Below are positions 1 through 8,898 of a stretch of 64,000 bases of DNA, one piece after another. The position numbers and the translations under genes are program-made. Below the pieces are notes generated by a model. That model saw only the letters and a program-made list of their open reading frames with translations, did no database searches and had not been told where the DNA came from. The stretch is from Schlegelella_A sp965246805. GTDB taxonomy: Bacteria; Pseudomonadota; Gammaproteobacteria; Burkholderiales; Burkholderiaceae_C. Where the stretch lies: positions 1-64,000 of the forward strand of contig CBDFFO010000010.1 in NCBI GenBank assembly GCA_965246805.1, written 5' to 3'. Within the stretch, counting starts at the first letter, position 1. Each line of letters opens with the position of its first letter.

Positions 1-580
1 CGGTCGTATGCACGCCGGCAACGGCAAGTCGCGCCCGCAGCCGGCGCGACAGCAGCCTGACGCCAATGCCCACCGGACCGCGGGCGGCCGACTCGGGAGT
101 ACGTACCTGGTGAATACCTCGCTGGACGGCCAGATCGGTGACCACCGCAGCCACCGACGGCCATAGATGAGTGTGCTGGTGGGTGTCGAGGTGGGTGATC
201 GGGACCCCAATGCCTTCGATGCGGTCGAGCTGGGCGGTGAACTCTCGCCGTACGTCGTCCGGATCGATGCGTCCAGCGAGGCCTTTGAGCACGACTGTTC
301 GATAACTCAAGGGAAAGTTTCCCGATTTGTCGACAAGTGTCGGAATCTCCCGGCCGAGGAGTAGCGGCGGATCCTCACCGACAATGGCGAGGTGAGCTCC
401 CAGTGCCAGTGCCGGGTTCCGGCGTGCGATGTTCGCCGCGCCCGTGAAGGCGCGACCGACCGCCAGCACCGACGCGGCCGTGACGACGCCGTCGCGGTGA
501 GCGCGTTCGACCGCGAGGTTCACGCCTTCGGAGAGCCCCACGTCATCGGCCGTGACAACCAGTTTCCTCATGCGGGACAT
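1..580 (-). CDS. ChbG/HpnK (YdjC-type) carbohydrate deacetylase, 3' end outside window
   Basis: Read directly from the reverse complement. The protein begins MSRMRKLVVTADD and stays open to the window edge (193 codons seen). TADD (about residues 10-13) and HLDTHQHTH (about 130-138) match the metal-binding motifs of the YdjC/ChbG/HpnK family, which removes acetyl groups from N-acetylated sugars. The ATG at 580 lies 4 bases after the stop of the glycosyltransferase gene upstream; an alternative ATG is at 571. Its place behind two glycosyltransferase genes suggests work on a cell-envelope glycan or glycolipid, which is an inference. The C-terminus is not visible. Confidence 0.85.
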   Translation of the reverse strand, partial: MSRMRKLVVTADDVGLSEGVNLAVERAHRDGVVTAASVLAVGRAFTGAANIARRNPALALGAHLAIVGEDPPLLLGREIPTLVDKSGNFPLSYRTVVLKGLAGRIDPDDVRREFTAQLDRIEGIGVPITHLDTHQHTHLWPSVAAVVTDLAVQRGIHQVRTPESAARGPVGIGVRLLSRRLRARLAVAGVHTT

Positions 581-584
581 CTCG

Positions 585-1346
585 TCATGCGGGCTTGCGC
601 GGCGCCAACTCGTCGAGTTGCTTGCGGAGCGCGAACATCTCTCGCAGCATCGTACGGATGACCGCCGGTGACGACAGGGTCGAGACACCACGCGTCCGCG
701 GGAAGTAGTCGACGCCGATCTGCACGATGTAGAAGCCGAGCCGCTGGGCCCGGATCACCATCTCGGCGTCGATGAACGAACCCTCACTCGCTGGCTGGAT
801 CTTGTCCAACGCACGCCGGCGGATGAGCTTGAACGCGAAGTTGATGTCACGCAGGCGGGTTCCGAACAGCGTGCGGATCAGCAGGTTGTAGGCAAAGGAG
901 TAGATCGCACGTCGCGGACCCTCGCCCGTCCGGTCGAACCGGTAGGCAGACACCAGGTCGGCGTCGTAGTGCCGCATGACGCGCACGGCGCGGATCAACT
1001 CGACCATCTCGAACGGCAGGTCGGCGTCGGTGTAGAGCACGAGGTCACCCGTGGCGGCCTGCAGCCCGCTCTTGATGGAGCCACCCAGCTTGCGGTTTCG
1101 CTCGTGATGCACGACCGTGACGCGCGGATCGGTAGCTGCCAGGTGGTCGGCGAGTTCCGGGGTGCGATCGGTGGACTTGTCATCGACGATGATCAGCTCG
1201 TAGTCGGCGATCTCGTCGAGTTCGATCAGCCGCTCGCAGACTTCCTTCGCTGCACCGATGGCCCGGTGGATGTAGTCCTCCTCGTTCCACATCGGGAAGA
1301 AGATCGAGAGCCGGGAGAACTTCTCCGGCGTGAGCAGATCACTCAT
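585..1346 (-). CDS. Family 2 glycosyltransferase (polyprenyl-phosphate sugar transferase type)
   Basis: A 253-residue GT-A fold enzyme without a long C-terminal membrane domain. It has the early FFPMWNEED nucleotide-binding segment, VDDKSTD, and the metal-binding DAD in LYTDADLPF. This resembles dolichyl/polyprenyl-phosphate mannose or glucose synthases, which charge lipid carriers for GT-C enzymes. I chose the ATG at 1346 because it overlaps the upstream stop as TGATG; a longer start at 1361 exists. The neighbouring GT-C gene upstream and deacetylase downstream support a role in envelope glycan assembly. The sugar and acceptor cannot be told. Confidence 0.82.
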   Translation of the reverse strand: MSDLLTPEKFSRLSIFFPMWNEEDYIHRAIGAAKEVCERLIELDEIADYELIIVDDKSTDRTPELADHLAATDPRVTVVHHERNRKLGGSIKSGLQAATGDLVLYTDADLPFEMVELIRAVRVMRHYDADLVSAYRFDRTGEGPRRAIYSFAYNLLIRTLFGTRLRDINFAFKLIRRRALDKIQPASEGSFIDAEMVIRAQRLGFYIVQIGVDYFPRTRGVSTLSSPAVIRTMLREMFALRKQLDELAPRKPA

Positions 1347-2707
1347 CAGGACACCTCCCACCCGTAGGCGAAGAAACCGGCCGCCACACCCAGGCCGATC
1401 GCGGACACCGCCATCACCGTCACCATGATCTTTCGTCGTCGCGGATCTGCCAACAGCGACCCGGCCGCTGCGAAGGCCGGGAACGTCGACATGACGTATC
1501 GGCCGTCACCCATGAAGTCCTTGGTGCCGACGATCGCGATGAACAGCAGGACGAAACTGTAGGTGAAGTAACCCCACCCGAGCCGACGCCACACCTGATA
1601 CAGCAGCAACACAGCGGCAGCACTCACCAAAGCTTGCGGCACCAGGAGCAGAACATTCTCGACCGGGCCCTTCACCAAAGTGCCGAGAAAAACGATCTTG
1701 AACCAGGTGTGCGGCCCGGATCCCTGGTTCCAGCCCGGCGCCTTCTGCACGGCGACCCATGCCAGCGGGTCACCGAACTCGGCCCACAGGTACCAGCACC
1801 AGGCGACGAGACCAGAGAGGGAAAGCAAGACCCCGAAGTCTGCCGGACGCAGCAGCCGGATCGATCTGAGCAACGTGCGCAGCGCCACCGGGCGGTCGAC
1901 CTCGGCCCGCACCGCGAGTGCACGCAGACCGCCGCGGGAACGGCCCTGGGGGAAGCCCGAACCGCCGGTGTCACTCGCCAGTGCTTTGGCGCGGTGCCGC
2001 AGCTCGATCGTCCGGACGAACAACCCGGCTGCGATCGCAATACCTACCGGGCGATCGGCCGTGGCAAGCACGCCCAACAGGCCGGCGAGGATCGGATGTC
2101 CGCGATCGACAAGGAGGAACGCACCGATAACACCGACGATGAACACCGAGTCGGCATACACAGCGCCGAAGAGGAAGAACGAGTACGGATACAGCAGCAG
2201 CAGGGCGACAGACACTCGCGCGGCGCGAGCGGGCAACTTGTCCGCGACCCACCAGGCGAAGAGGACAACCGCAAGCAGACCCAGGAGCCCCGCGCTGACC
2301 GTGCCGCCGAATTGTGTGTCACCACCAAAGATGGGGCTGACGAAGCGCATGAGCATCGGGTACGCCGGAAAGAACGCGATCGGCGACTGAACGCCAGGCG
2401 TGTAGGAGTAACCGCCGTCGGCGATCCCGAGGTACCACGCGGCGTCGTTGTGGAACCAGCCGTCGAGAACTCGCGGGCCATCCAGATAGGACTGCAGTTT
2501 TGCATCCCGCGGCGTCACCGACAGAGCAACGATCGACACGGTGGTCCATAGGAACGCCCCCACCGCCACGAAGCCGACGAGTGCGAATCGGATCAGCGAT
2601 TTGGGGTCTGAGTACGAACCGCGTAACGAGTCGCCGATCGGATTCGGCGACAGTTCTTCGGACTCCGACGACGCAACGCTGCCGGACACGGCGTGCAGAC
2701 CGCTCAC
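1346..2707 (-). CDS. GT-C membrane mannosyltransferase, PIG-V-like
   Basis: A 453-residue polytopic membrane protein with about ten hydrophobic segments. The first large outer loop carries the acidic NDAAWYLGIADGGY motif followed by FFPAYPMLMRF, typical of the PIG-V/Gpi18-like mannosyltransferases of actinobacteria, which use polyprenyl-phosphate-mannose. It is first in a leftward operon and is joined to the GT2 gene by a TGATG overlap, so the pair may make and then use a lipid-linked sugar (inference). The start is the first ATG after the divergent intergenic region. The exact acceptor is unknown. Confidence 0.8.
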   Translation of the reverse strand: MSGLHAVSGSVASSESEELSPNPIGDSLRGSYSDPKSLIRFALVGFVAVGAFLWTTVSIVALSVTPRDAKLQSYLDGPRVLDGWFHNDAAWYLGIADGGYSYTPGVQSPIAFFPAYPMLMRFVSPIFGGDTQFGGTVSAGLLGLLAVVLFAWWVADKLPARAARVSVALLLLYPYSFFLFGAVYADSVFIVGVIGAFLLVDRGHPILAGLLGVLATADRPVGIAIAAGLFVRTIELRHRAKALASDTGGSGFPQGRSRGGLRALAVRAEVDRPVALRTLLRSIRLLRPADFGVLLSLSGLVAWCWYLWAEFGDPLAWVAVQKAPGWNQGSGPHTWFKIVFLGTLVKGPVENVLLLVPQALVSAAAVLLLYQVWRRLGWGYFTYSFVLLFIAIVGTKDFMGDGRYVMSTFPAFAAAGSLLADPRRRKIMVTVMAVSAIGLGVAAGFFAYGWEVS

Positions 2708-2827
2708 AGGCTCGTCACGGTTTGCGATGATAGCCGCGCACGGCTACCGAACCGTTGCGCCACGGCCGCGTCCGCATCACTCGCAGCCGATCGTCCGTCG
2801 GCCACCAGCACGATCGCCATCCACCCG

Positions 2828-2940
2828 CCCATCTCAACCACCCGCTCATCCCAATCACAGCCCATCTCAATCACAGCCCATCTCAACCACCCGCTCATCC
2901 CAATCACAGCCCATCTCAATCACAGCCCATCTCAATCACC
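2828..2940. repeat. 49-bp tandem repeat before the DMT transporter gene
   Basis: Two identical 49-bp copies (2828-2876 and 2877-2925) are followed by a 15-bp start of a third (2926-2940). Each copy contains a shorter nested unit, CCCATCTCAAYCAC. The array ends 15 bases before the GTG start of the transporter gene and fills most of the divergent 248-bp intergenic region. It can be read as peptide, but it lacks the codon bias of the genes around it, so I take it as noncoding. Confidence 0.9.
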
Positions 2941-2955
2941 AGGCAGGAGTGCCAC

Positions 2956-3808
2956 GTGCAGCCAGCCCTAGCCGGTGTGCTCGCATCTGCCGTGTGCAGC
3001 GGAGCAGCGACGATTCTGCAGTCCATCGCAGTACGTCAGGTGCCCATGGCGGGGCACGTAGACCCTGGGTTGTTGGTGAAGCTCGCCCGCAACCGGCTCT
3101 ACGTGTTCGGCTTCCTCCTGCTCGTGCTCGGCTTCGGGTTGTCCCTGATCGCCTTGCGGACACTTCCGTTGTTCGTGGTGCAGGCCGGACGCGCATCGAG
3201 CCTGGCCGTGACGGCCGGGCTCTCGGTACTGGTGCTGCGTGAGCGGCTGAAGTGGACCGAGGTCGGTGCGCTGGGTGTCGTGGTGGCCGGTCTCGCGCTG
3301 TTGGGACTGTCGGCTGACAGCTCGGACGGAACGAAACCCGACACCCAGACTGGCCTGTGCATTTTCGGTGTACTGGCGCTGATCGTCGTGGTCGGCGCGG
3401 TGTCGATGCGCGTGATCACCTCGCGGGTCGCTGGAGTCGTATTGGCCGTCCTCGCGGGCCTGGCCTTCGCACTGGTCGCGATCGGAGCCCGGTGCGTGGA
3501 CAGCCTGGCGCCACTCGACGCCATCAGGTCCGTCAGTTGCATGGGCGATGGGAGTGTCCGCCCTCGTCGCGCTGTTGCTCAGCGCCATGGCCCTACAGCG
3601 GGCCGGCATCGTCACGGCCACCGGATGTGTTGTGGTGACGGACACCCTCGTCGCCGCGGGAGTGGGCGTAATTGTGTTCGGCGATCGACCCGCTGCGGGT
3701 GATGCGCCCATTGCGATCGTCGGTTTCGTTCTGGCGGTGCTCGGATCATTGGCCCTGGCGAGATTCGGTGCGCCGGCGGAACAGGACGTCGTGGAGCACG
3801 CGGTCTGA
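2956..3808 (+). CDS. DMT/EamA-like transporter, with an apparent +1 frameshift
   Basis: The protein starts at GTG 2956 behind an AGGAG site at 2945-2949 and would be about 283 residues with nine or ten hydrophobic segments. This resembles the drug/metabolite transporter superfamily found in actinobacteria. It has the usual inner repeat, with VLRERLKWTEVGALGVVVAG in the first half and FGDRPAAGDAPIAIVGF in the second. The reading frame breaks at 3537-3538: removing one T from AGTTGCATGG restores continuous protein through SVSAWAMGVSALVAL. The gene converges on the glycosylase gene. The substrate is unknown. The break is more likely a sequence error than a true pseudogene. Confidence 0.75.
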
Positions 3809-3839
3809 CCGGTTGGTCCGAGTGGTCCGGGCGGCTGGA

Positions 3840-4475
3840 TCAGCCACCTGCGTTGGAGTTGCCCGCGCGATTGCGACGGGTGCCCGCCCGGAACGTCGAC
3901 ACGCTTGGTTCGCCCAGCACCCAGAACCGCCACGGAACGTCAGCTGCCACGGACACCCCAACGCGCGGTCCCTCGGCGATGTCGAGCACTGGGGTTCCCG
4001 GCATAAGCCGGACGGACGAGGTCGGATCGAGCAGATCGGCCCCGTTGACCACGGCAGTCAAACCCAGGCAGCTCGCGAGCCGTGCGGGGCCGCGAGCAAG
4101 GTCGACATCGTTCCTCGCCGCCGGCCGCCGCTGCCGAGCCGTAGCCACACCGTTGACCACCTCGCCCGCCCTCAACAGCACGGCAGATGGTCGACCTTCA
4201 GGGCCACTGCTGACGTTGGCGCACCAGTGCATGCCATAGACGAAGTAGACGTACAGGAACCCGGCGGGCCCGAACATCACGGCGTTGCGCGGCGTCTCAC
4301 CCCGAAACGCGTGCGACGCAGGATCGTTCGGTCCGTCGTAGGCCTCGACCTCGGTCAGTCTGACTGACACCGTCCGGCCATCGATCGTCGATTCGAGGCG
4401 GCAATTGAGCAACCTGCGAGCGACCTGGTCGGGTGGCGCCACCGCCAACTGTTGACGGAACGCCTCGACGTCCAT
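3840..4475 (-). CDS. mpg: DNA-3-methyladenine glycosylase, AAG/MPG family
   Basis: A 211-residue monofunctional base-excision repair enzyme that removes 3-methyladenine and related alkylated purines. EVEAYDGPNDPASHAFRG holds the catalytic Glu region, and NAVMFGPAGFLYVYFVYGMH is the family's substrate-pocket signature; DLARGPARLA follows further on. The length is normal for the bacterial family. The ATG at 4475 overlaps the argH stop as TGATG, so the gene is translationally coupled to arginine synthesis genes. The C-terminal tail after about residue 190 is rich in Arg, Gly and Asn. Confidence 0.92.
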   Translation of the reverse strand: MDVEAFRQQLAVAPPDQVARRLLNCRLESTIDGRTVSVRLTEVEAYDGPNDPASHAFRGETPRNAVMFGPAGFLYVYFVYGMHWCANVSSGPEGRPSAVLLRAGEVVNGVATARQRRPAARNDVDLARGPARLASCLGLTAVVNGADLLDPTSSVRLMPGTPVLDIAEGPRVGVSVAADVPWRFWVLGEPSVSTFRAGTRRNRAGNSNAGG

Positions 4476-5923
4476 CAGCCGGTGTCAGCCCAATTGCGGG
4501 CTGCCGCCTGCTTCGAGCGCAGGGTGGAGAGTTGCTCAGCCACCCGTACCGGGGCGGTGCCGCCCTTGCCCGACCTGGACGCAAGTGATCCCTGAACGGT
4601 CAGAACCGAGCGGACGTCGGGTGTCAGGTCGCTCGAGATCGCTGCAAAATCCGCATCTGTGAGGTCCGCGAGTTCGATGCCCCGCTCTTCGCAGTACTGC
4701 ACGCATTCGCCCGCGACCTCGTGCGCAACCCGGAACGGAACCCGCTGCCGCACGAGCCATTCGGCGACGTCGGTCGCCAGCGAAAAGCCCTGCGGGGCAA
4801 GGGATTCGAGCCGATCGAGGTCGAAGCGGACGGTGGCCATCATGCCGGTGAACGCAGGCAGGAGCAGGTGTAGGTTGTCGATCGCGTCGAAGACCGGCTC
4901 CTTGTCCTCCTGGAGGTCTCGGTTGTACGCGAGCGGCAGACCCTTGAGCGTCGCAAGCAGTCCTGCATGGTCGCCGATCAGTCGGCCCGCCTTGCCACGC
5001 GCCAATTCGGCAATGTCCGGGTTCTTCTTCTGCGGCATGATCGACGAGCCGGTCGAGTACGCATCGTCGAGCCGGATGAAACCGAACTCCTTGGTTGCCC
5101 AGAGGATGACTTCCTCGGCAAGCCTGGACAGGTCGATCGCGATCATCGTCGTAACGAACGAGAACTCGGCGACGACGTCGCGCGCCGCGGTGCCGTCGAT
5201 CGAGTTCGGTACCGAGTCGGTGAACCCGAGCTCCGCTGCCACGAGTTGGGGATCGAGCCCGAGCGAGGATCCGGCGAGCGCACCCGAGCCGTACGGGCTC
5301 AGCGCGGCCCGGACGTCCCAGTCACGGAGTCGGTCGACATCGCGCAGCAGCGGCCAGCAGTGCGCCGCGAGGTGGTGGGCGAGCAAAACGGGCTGCGCGT
5401 GCTGAAGGTGGGTACGACCTGGCATGGCGGCACCGGGATGCTGCTCGGCCTGGGTAGCGAGGGCGTCGACGAGCGCGACTACTTCGCCAGCTATGGAACG
5501 CGCCTCTTCTCGCAGGTACATCCGGATCAGCGTCGCGATCTGGTCGTTCCGCGATCGACCCGCGCGCAGCCGGCCACCGAGTTCGGCGCCGGCGCGTTCG
5601 ATCAGTCCGCGTTCGAGGGCGGTGTGGACGTCCTCGTCGGCCGGCTTGGGGAGGAATGCGCCGGACCTGACGTCCTGGTCCAAGGTGGTCAACGCGTCGA
5701 CCATGTCGTCCAGCTCGTCGTCGGTGAGCAGACCGGCTGCATGCAGAGCCTTGGCGTGCGCCTTGGAACCGGCGATGTCGTGGTGCGCGAGCCGCCAATC
5801 GAAGTGCGTCGAGAGGGAGAGCGCCGCCAACGCGTCTGCTGGCCCACCGGCGAATCGGCCGCCCCACAGTTTCAGCGGCCCGGACGACGTCGACGGGTCA
5901 GGCGAACTCAACTGATCAGTCAA
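4475..5923 (-). CDS. argH: Argininosuccinate lyase
   Basis: Last step of arginine synthesis: argininosuccinate to arginine plus fumarate. The 482-residue protein has the fumarase/aspartase superfamily signature GSSIMPQKKNPD (flexible catalytic Ser loop), plus LWGGRF near the N-terminus and GRTHLQHAQP. I chose TTG at 5923, which overlaps the argG stop as TTGA; longer in-frame readings would run far into argG and do not look like protein. It follows argG and precedes the glycosylase gene, with overlapping stops and starts at both ends. Confidence 0.93.
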   Translation of the reverse strand: MTDQLSSPDPSTSSGPLKLWGGRFAGGPADALAALSLSTHFDWRLAHHDIAGSKAHAKALHAAGLLTDDELDDMVDALTTLDQDVRSGAFLPKPADEDVHTALERGLIERAGAELGGRLRAGRSRNDQIATLIRMYLREEARSIAGEVVALVDALATQAEQHPGAAMPGRTHLQHAQPVLLAHHLAAHCWPLLRDVDRLRDWDVRAALSPYGSGALAGSSLGLDPQLVAAELGFTDSVPNSIDGTAARDVVAEFSFVTTMIAIDLSRLAEEVILWATKEFGFIRLDDAYSTGSSIMPQKKNPDIAELARGKAGRLIGDHAGLLATLKGLPLAYNRDLQEDKEPVFDAIDNLHLLLPAFTGMMATVRFDLDRLESLAPQGFSLATDVAEWLVRQRVPFRVAHEVAGECVQYCEERGIELADLTDADFAAISSDLTPDVRSVLTVQGSLASRSGKGGTAPVRVAEQLSTLRSKQAAARNWADTG

Positions 5924-7358
5924 CGCCGGACTCCATGGCTGCGTGATCGAGTGCCGATTCGGCCGCGTCGGTATCGCCTTCAGCGCCGTCGCGGTTCGCG
6001 ATCTGTTCTGCACCACCCCGTTCGATGCCACCGGCCTCGATCGCACCGAGCAGGTAACTGCGGCTGAGCTGATTGCCTGACAAGGCCGTGTACTGCTCGA
6101 GCTTCGCGCGAGAATCCGCAATGTCAAGGTTGCGCATGGTCAGCTGACCGATCCGGTCGACCGGGCCGAACGCGGCATTCTCAGTCCGTTCCATCGACAG
6201 CTTGTCCGGGTGGTACGACAACCCAGGGCCCCTGGTGTCGAGCACGGAGTAGTCCTCGCCACGACGCAATCGCAAGGTGACATCACCGGTGACCAACGAT
6301 GCGACCCAGCGTTGGATCGACTCCCGCAGCATCAATGACTGCGGGTCCAGCCAGCGACCTTCGTAGAGCAGCCGGCCGAGTCGACGTCCCTCGGCGTAGT
6401 AGTTGGCGAGGGTGTCCTCGTTGTGGGTGGCGTTGAGCAGCCGCTCGTAGGCGATCCAGAGCAGCGCCATCCCCGGTGCCTCGTAGATACCGCGTGACTT
6501 CGCCTCGATGATCCGGTTCTCGATCTGGTCCGACATCCCGAGGCCGTGCCGGCCGCCGATCGCGTTCGCTTCGTGCACGAGTGCTACCGGGTCGTTGAAC
6601 CCCACACCGTTCAGTGCGACCGGCCGACCGGCCTGGAAGGTGATCGTGACGTCCTCTGAGTCGATGACGACCGCCGGATCCCAGAACCGGACTCCCATGA
6701 TGGGCTGCACGATCTCGAGCGACACGTCGAGATGTTCGAGGGTCTTGGCCTCGTGGGTGGCACCCCAGATATTCGCGTCCGTGGAGTAAGCCTTCTCGAC
6801 GCTGTCCCGGTAGGGAAGATCATGTTCGACGAGCCACTGGGACATCTCGGCCCGGCCACCGAGTTCGGTGACGAAGTCGGCGTCCAGCCAGGGCTTGTAG
6901 ATCCGCAGGCTGGGGTTCGCGAGCAGGCCGTACCGGTAGAAGCGCTCGATGTCGTTGCCCTTGAACGTCGACCCGTCACCCCAGATGTGGACGTCGTCGG
7001 ACTGCATCGCGCGCACCAGAAGCGTTCCGGTGACCGCGCGGCCCAGCGGCGTGGTGTTGAAGTACGCCCGGCCCGCCGACCGGATGTGGAAGGCGCCGCA
7101 GGCAAGGGCGGCGAAGCCCTCCTCGACCAGTTCGCGACGACAGTCGACGGCGCGCGCGATCTCGGCGCCGTACTGCCGCGCCCGCACGGGTACCTCGGAG
7201 ATGTCGGGCTCGTCGTACTGGCCGATGTCAGCCGTGTAGGCGCACGGGATCGCGCCCTTGTCGCGCATCCAGGCGACGGCGACCGACGTGTCCAGACCGC
7301 CGGAGAACGCGATACCGATGCGCTCGCCGCTCGGCAGGGAGGTGAGGACCTTGCTCAC
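5916..7358 (-). CDS. argG: Argininosuccinate synthase, E. coli-like (type 2) form
   Basis: Joins citrulline and aspartate using ATP. The 480-residue protein has the P-loop FSGGLDTS at about residues 19-26, YFNTTPLGRAVTGTLLVRAM, GDGSTFKGNDIERFYRYG and GGRHGLGMSDQIENRIIEAKS. These match the long E. coli-type enzyme rather than the roughly 400-residue form of M. tuberculosis. The start is GTG 7358, with AAGGAG about 8 bases upstream; a longer in-frame start would add about 20 residues not seen in the family. The last 40 or so residues form an acidic, Ala/Glu-rich tail. Confidence 0.93.
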   Translation of the reverse strand: MSKVLTSLPSGERIGIAFSGGLDTSVAVAWMRDKGAIPCAYTADIGQYDEPDISEVPVRARQYGAEIARAVDCRRELVEEGFAALACGAFHIRSAGRAYFNTTPLGRAVTGTLLVRAMQSDDVHIWGDGSTFKGNDIERFYRYGLLANPSLRIYKPWLDADFVTELGGRAEMSQWLVEHDLPYRDSVEKAYSTDANIWGATHEAKTLEHLDVSLEIVQPIMGVRFWDPAVVIDSEDVTITFQAGRPVALNGVGFNDPVALVHEANAIGGRHGLGMSDQIENRIIEAKSRGIYEAPGMALLWIAYERLLNATHNEDTLANYYAEGRRLGRLLYEGRWLDPQSLMLRESIQRWVASLVTGDVTLRLRRGEDYSVLDTRGPGLSYHPDKLSMERTENAAFGPVDRIGQLTMRNLDIADSRAKLEQYTALSGNQLSRSYLLGAIEAGGIERGGAEQIANRDGAEGDTDAAESALDHAAMESGVD

Positions 7359-7456
7359 GTCGTGAAGCTCCTTCGTTCGCGTTCGCGAGCACACCGACGT
7401 GAGTCGGCGCGGTCGCATTGGTGCACATCATGCCCGGCGGGGGCCGGACCTTCGGA
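7359..7456 (-). promoter_or_regulatory. argR-argG spacer with hairpin
   Basis: This is the only gap (98 bases) in the otherwise overlapping arginine gene set. Just after the argR stop lies a GC-rich hairpin (CCGGC at 7434-7438 pairing with GCCGG at 7443-7447), and a second small stem around 7394-7408 (CCGAC/GTCGG). There is no U-run, so a rho-independent terminator is doubtful. A separate argG promoter may lie here. I see no clear ARG box. Confidence 0.4.
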
Positions 7457-7972
7457 TCACATGCGCAAGGTTGTGAGGCTGCGCGCCAGATCAGCGCCCC
7501 CGGTGGGCGACCGACTGACAACCAGCACGGTGTCATCACCAGCGATCGTGCCCAACACGTCGGGCAGACCGGCCCGATCCAAAGCCGACGCCAAGAACTG
7601 CGCGGCGCCGGGCGGAGTACGCAGCACCACCAGATTCGCGCTGCCCTCGGCAGACACGAGTAGCTCACCGAGGAGCTTGGCCAAGCGGACGGGCGGTGAG
7701 TCGATGTTCGTGCGCTTCGCTAGCGGCGAGCCGTCCTCGGGGATGACGTAGACCAGCTGACCGCCGTCGGCAGGACGCAGCTTGACCGCGCCGAGTTCTT
7801 CGAGGTCACGACTCAGGGTCGTCTGAGTGACGCGCATACCGGACGCCGACAGCGTCTCGGCCAGCTGCGATTGCGAGCGCACCGTGCCGGCCGAGATCGC
7901 GTCAATGATGCGGGCATGCCGGGCCACCCGGGTGTGCAGTTCGGTGACGTTCGGGCGCGCTCGCTCGCTCAC
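7457..7972 (-). CDS. argR: Arginine repressor ArgR
   Basis: A 171-residue arginine-sensing DNA-binding protein. The N-terminal winged helix contains TQTTLSRDLEELG (about residues 48-60), and the C-terminal hexamer and arginine-binding domain contains GTIAGDDTVLVV. It starts at GTG 7972, overlapping the argF stop as GTGA. It is encoded inside the operon it should control and probably binds the palindrome in front of argC (inference). Confidence 0.95.
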   Translation of the reverse strand: MSERARPNVTELHTRVARHARIIDAISAGTVRSQSQLAETLSASGMRVTQTTLSRDLEELGAVKLRPADGGQLVYVIPEDGSPLAKRTNIDSPPVRLAKLLGELLVSAEGSANLVVLRTPPGAAQFLASALDRAGLPDVLGTIAGDDTVLVVSRSPTGGADLARSLTTLRM

Positions 7973-8898
7973 GACTCCGCCCGCTCTATCAGCCAGGTGA
8001 GAAGCGCCTTCTGTGCATGTAGGCGGTTCTCGGCTTCGTCCCAGACCGCGCTGCGCGCTCCGTCGATCACCTCCGCAGCAACTTCCTTGCCGCGATAGGC
8101 GGGAAGACAGTGCAGGAAGATCGCGTCGTCAGCACCGCGCTCCATAGCTTGCGAAGTGATCGCGTAGGGCAGGAAAGGCGCCGCACGCTGGGCGTACTCG
8201 TCCTCCTGGCCCATCGACACCCAGGTGTCGGTGGCGATCACATCAGCACCGTCCAGAGCGGCATTGGGATCCGTGGTAACAAAAACCGATCCCCCGGTGC
8301 CCGCAGCAATCGCCCTCGCATCGGCCACGACGTCAGGATCCGGCAGGAACCCCTCGGGTCCGCCGATTCGGACGTGCAGGCCAGCGGTGACTCCACCGAG
8401 CAGATACGAATGAGCCATATTGTTCGCGCCGTCGCCGAGGTACGCGAACTGCACACCCTTGAGCCGGCCGAGGCGCTCGCGGACGGTCTGCAGGTCGGCC
8501 AGGATCTGGCACGGATGGAACTCGTCGGTCAACGCGTTGACCACCGGTACGCGGCTCGCCGAGGCCATTGCCTCGATCCGCTCCTGACCGAACGTCCGCC
8601 AGACGATCGCGGCTGTCTGCCGATCGAGGACTCGCGCCGTGTCCTCGATCGGTTCGCCACGGCCGAGTTGGCTGTTCTGCGCATCTATCACGAGTGGATA
8701 TCCGCCGAGTTCGGCGATGCCGACGGAGAACGACACCCGGGTTCGGGTTGACGACTTGTCGAAGATGACGGCGACCGCACGGGGGCCCTCGAGGGGTTTG
8801 TAACCATAGCGATCCGCCTTCATCGCATCGGCGAGGTCAAGCACCGCCAGCTGCTCGTCGGACGTGAGATCGTCGTCCCGCAGGAAGTGTGTGATCAC
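7969..8898 (-). CDS. argF: Ornithine carbamoyltransferase
   Basis: Makes citrulline from ornithine and carbamoyl phosphate. The 309-residue protein carries the carbamoyl-phosphate loop SSTRTR (residues 49-54), the FHPCQ motif and the ornithine-site FLHCLPAYRG. The length matches the anabolic family. The GTG start at 8898 overlaps the argD stop as GTGA, and its own stop overlaps the argR start. Confidence 0.95.
   Translation of the reverse strand: MITHFLRDDDLTSDEQLAVLDLADAMKADRYGYKPLEGPRAVAVIFDKSSTRTRVSFSVGIAELGGYPLVIDAQNSQLGRGEPIEDTARVLDRQTAAIVWRTFGQERIEAMASASRVPVVNALTDEFHPCQILADLQTVRERLGRLKGVQFAYLGDGANNMAHSYLLGGVTAGLHVRIGGPEGFLPDPDVVADARAIAAGTGGSVFVTTDPNAALDGADVIATDTWVSMGQEDEYAQRAAPFLPYAITSQAMERGADDAIFLHCLPAYRGKEVAAEVIDGARSAVWDEAENRLHAQKALLTWLIERAES

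Noticed and set aside
2828..2940. CRISPR array
   Set aside because: The copies are directly adjacent with no unique spacers, and no cas genes are present.
2755..2955. Protein-coding extension of the DMT transporter through the 49-bp repeats
   Set aside because: The repeated HLNHPLIPITAHLNHS-type peptide has no family match, and a good ribosome-binding site with GTG at 2956 gives the normal N-terminus.
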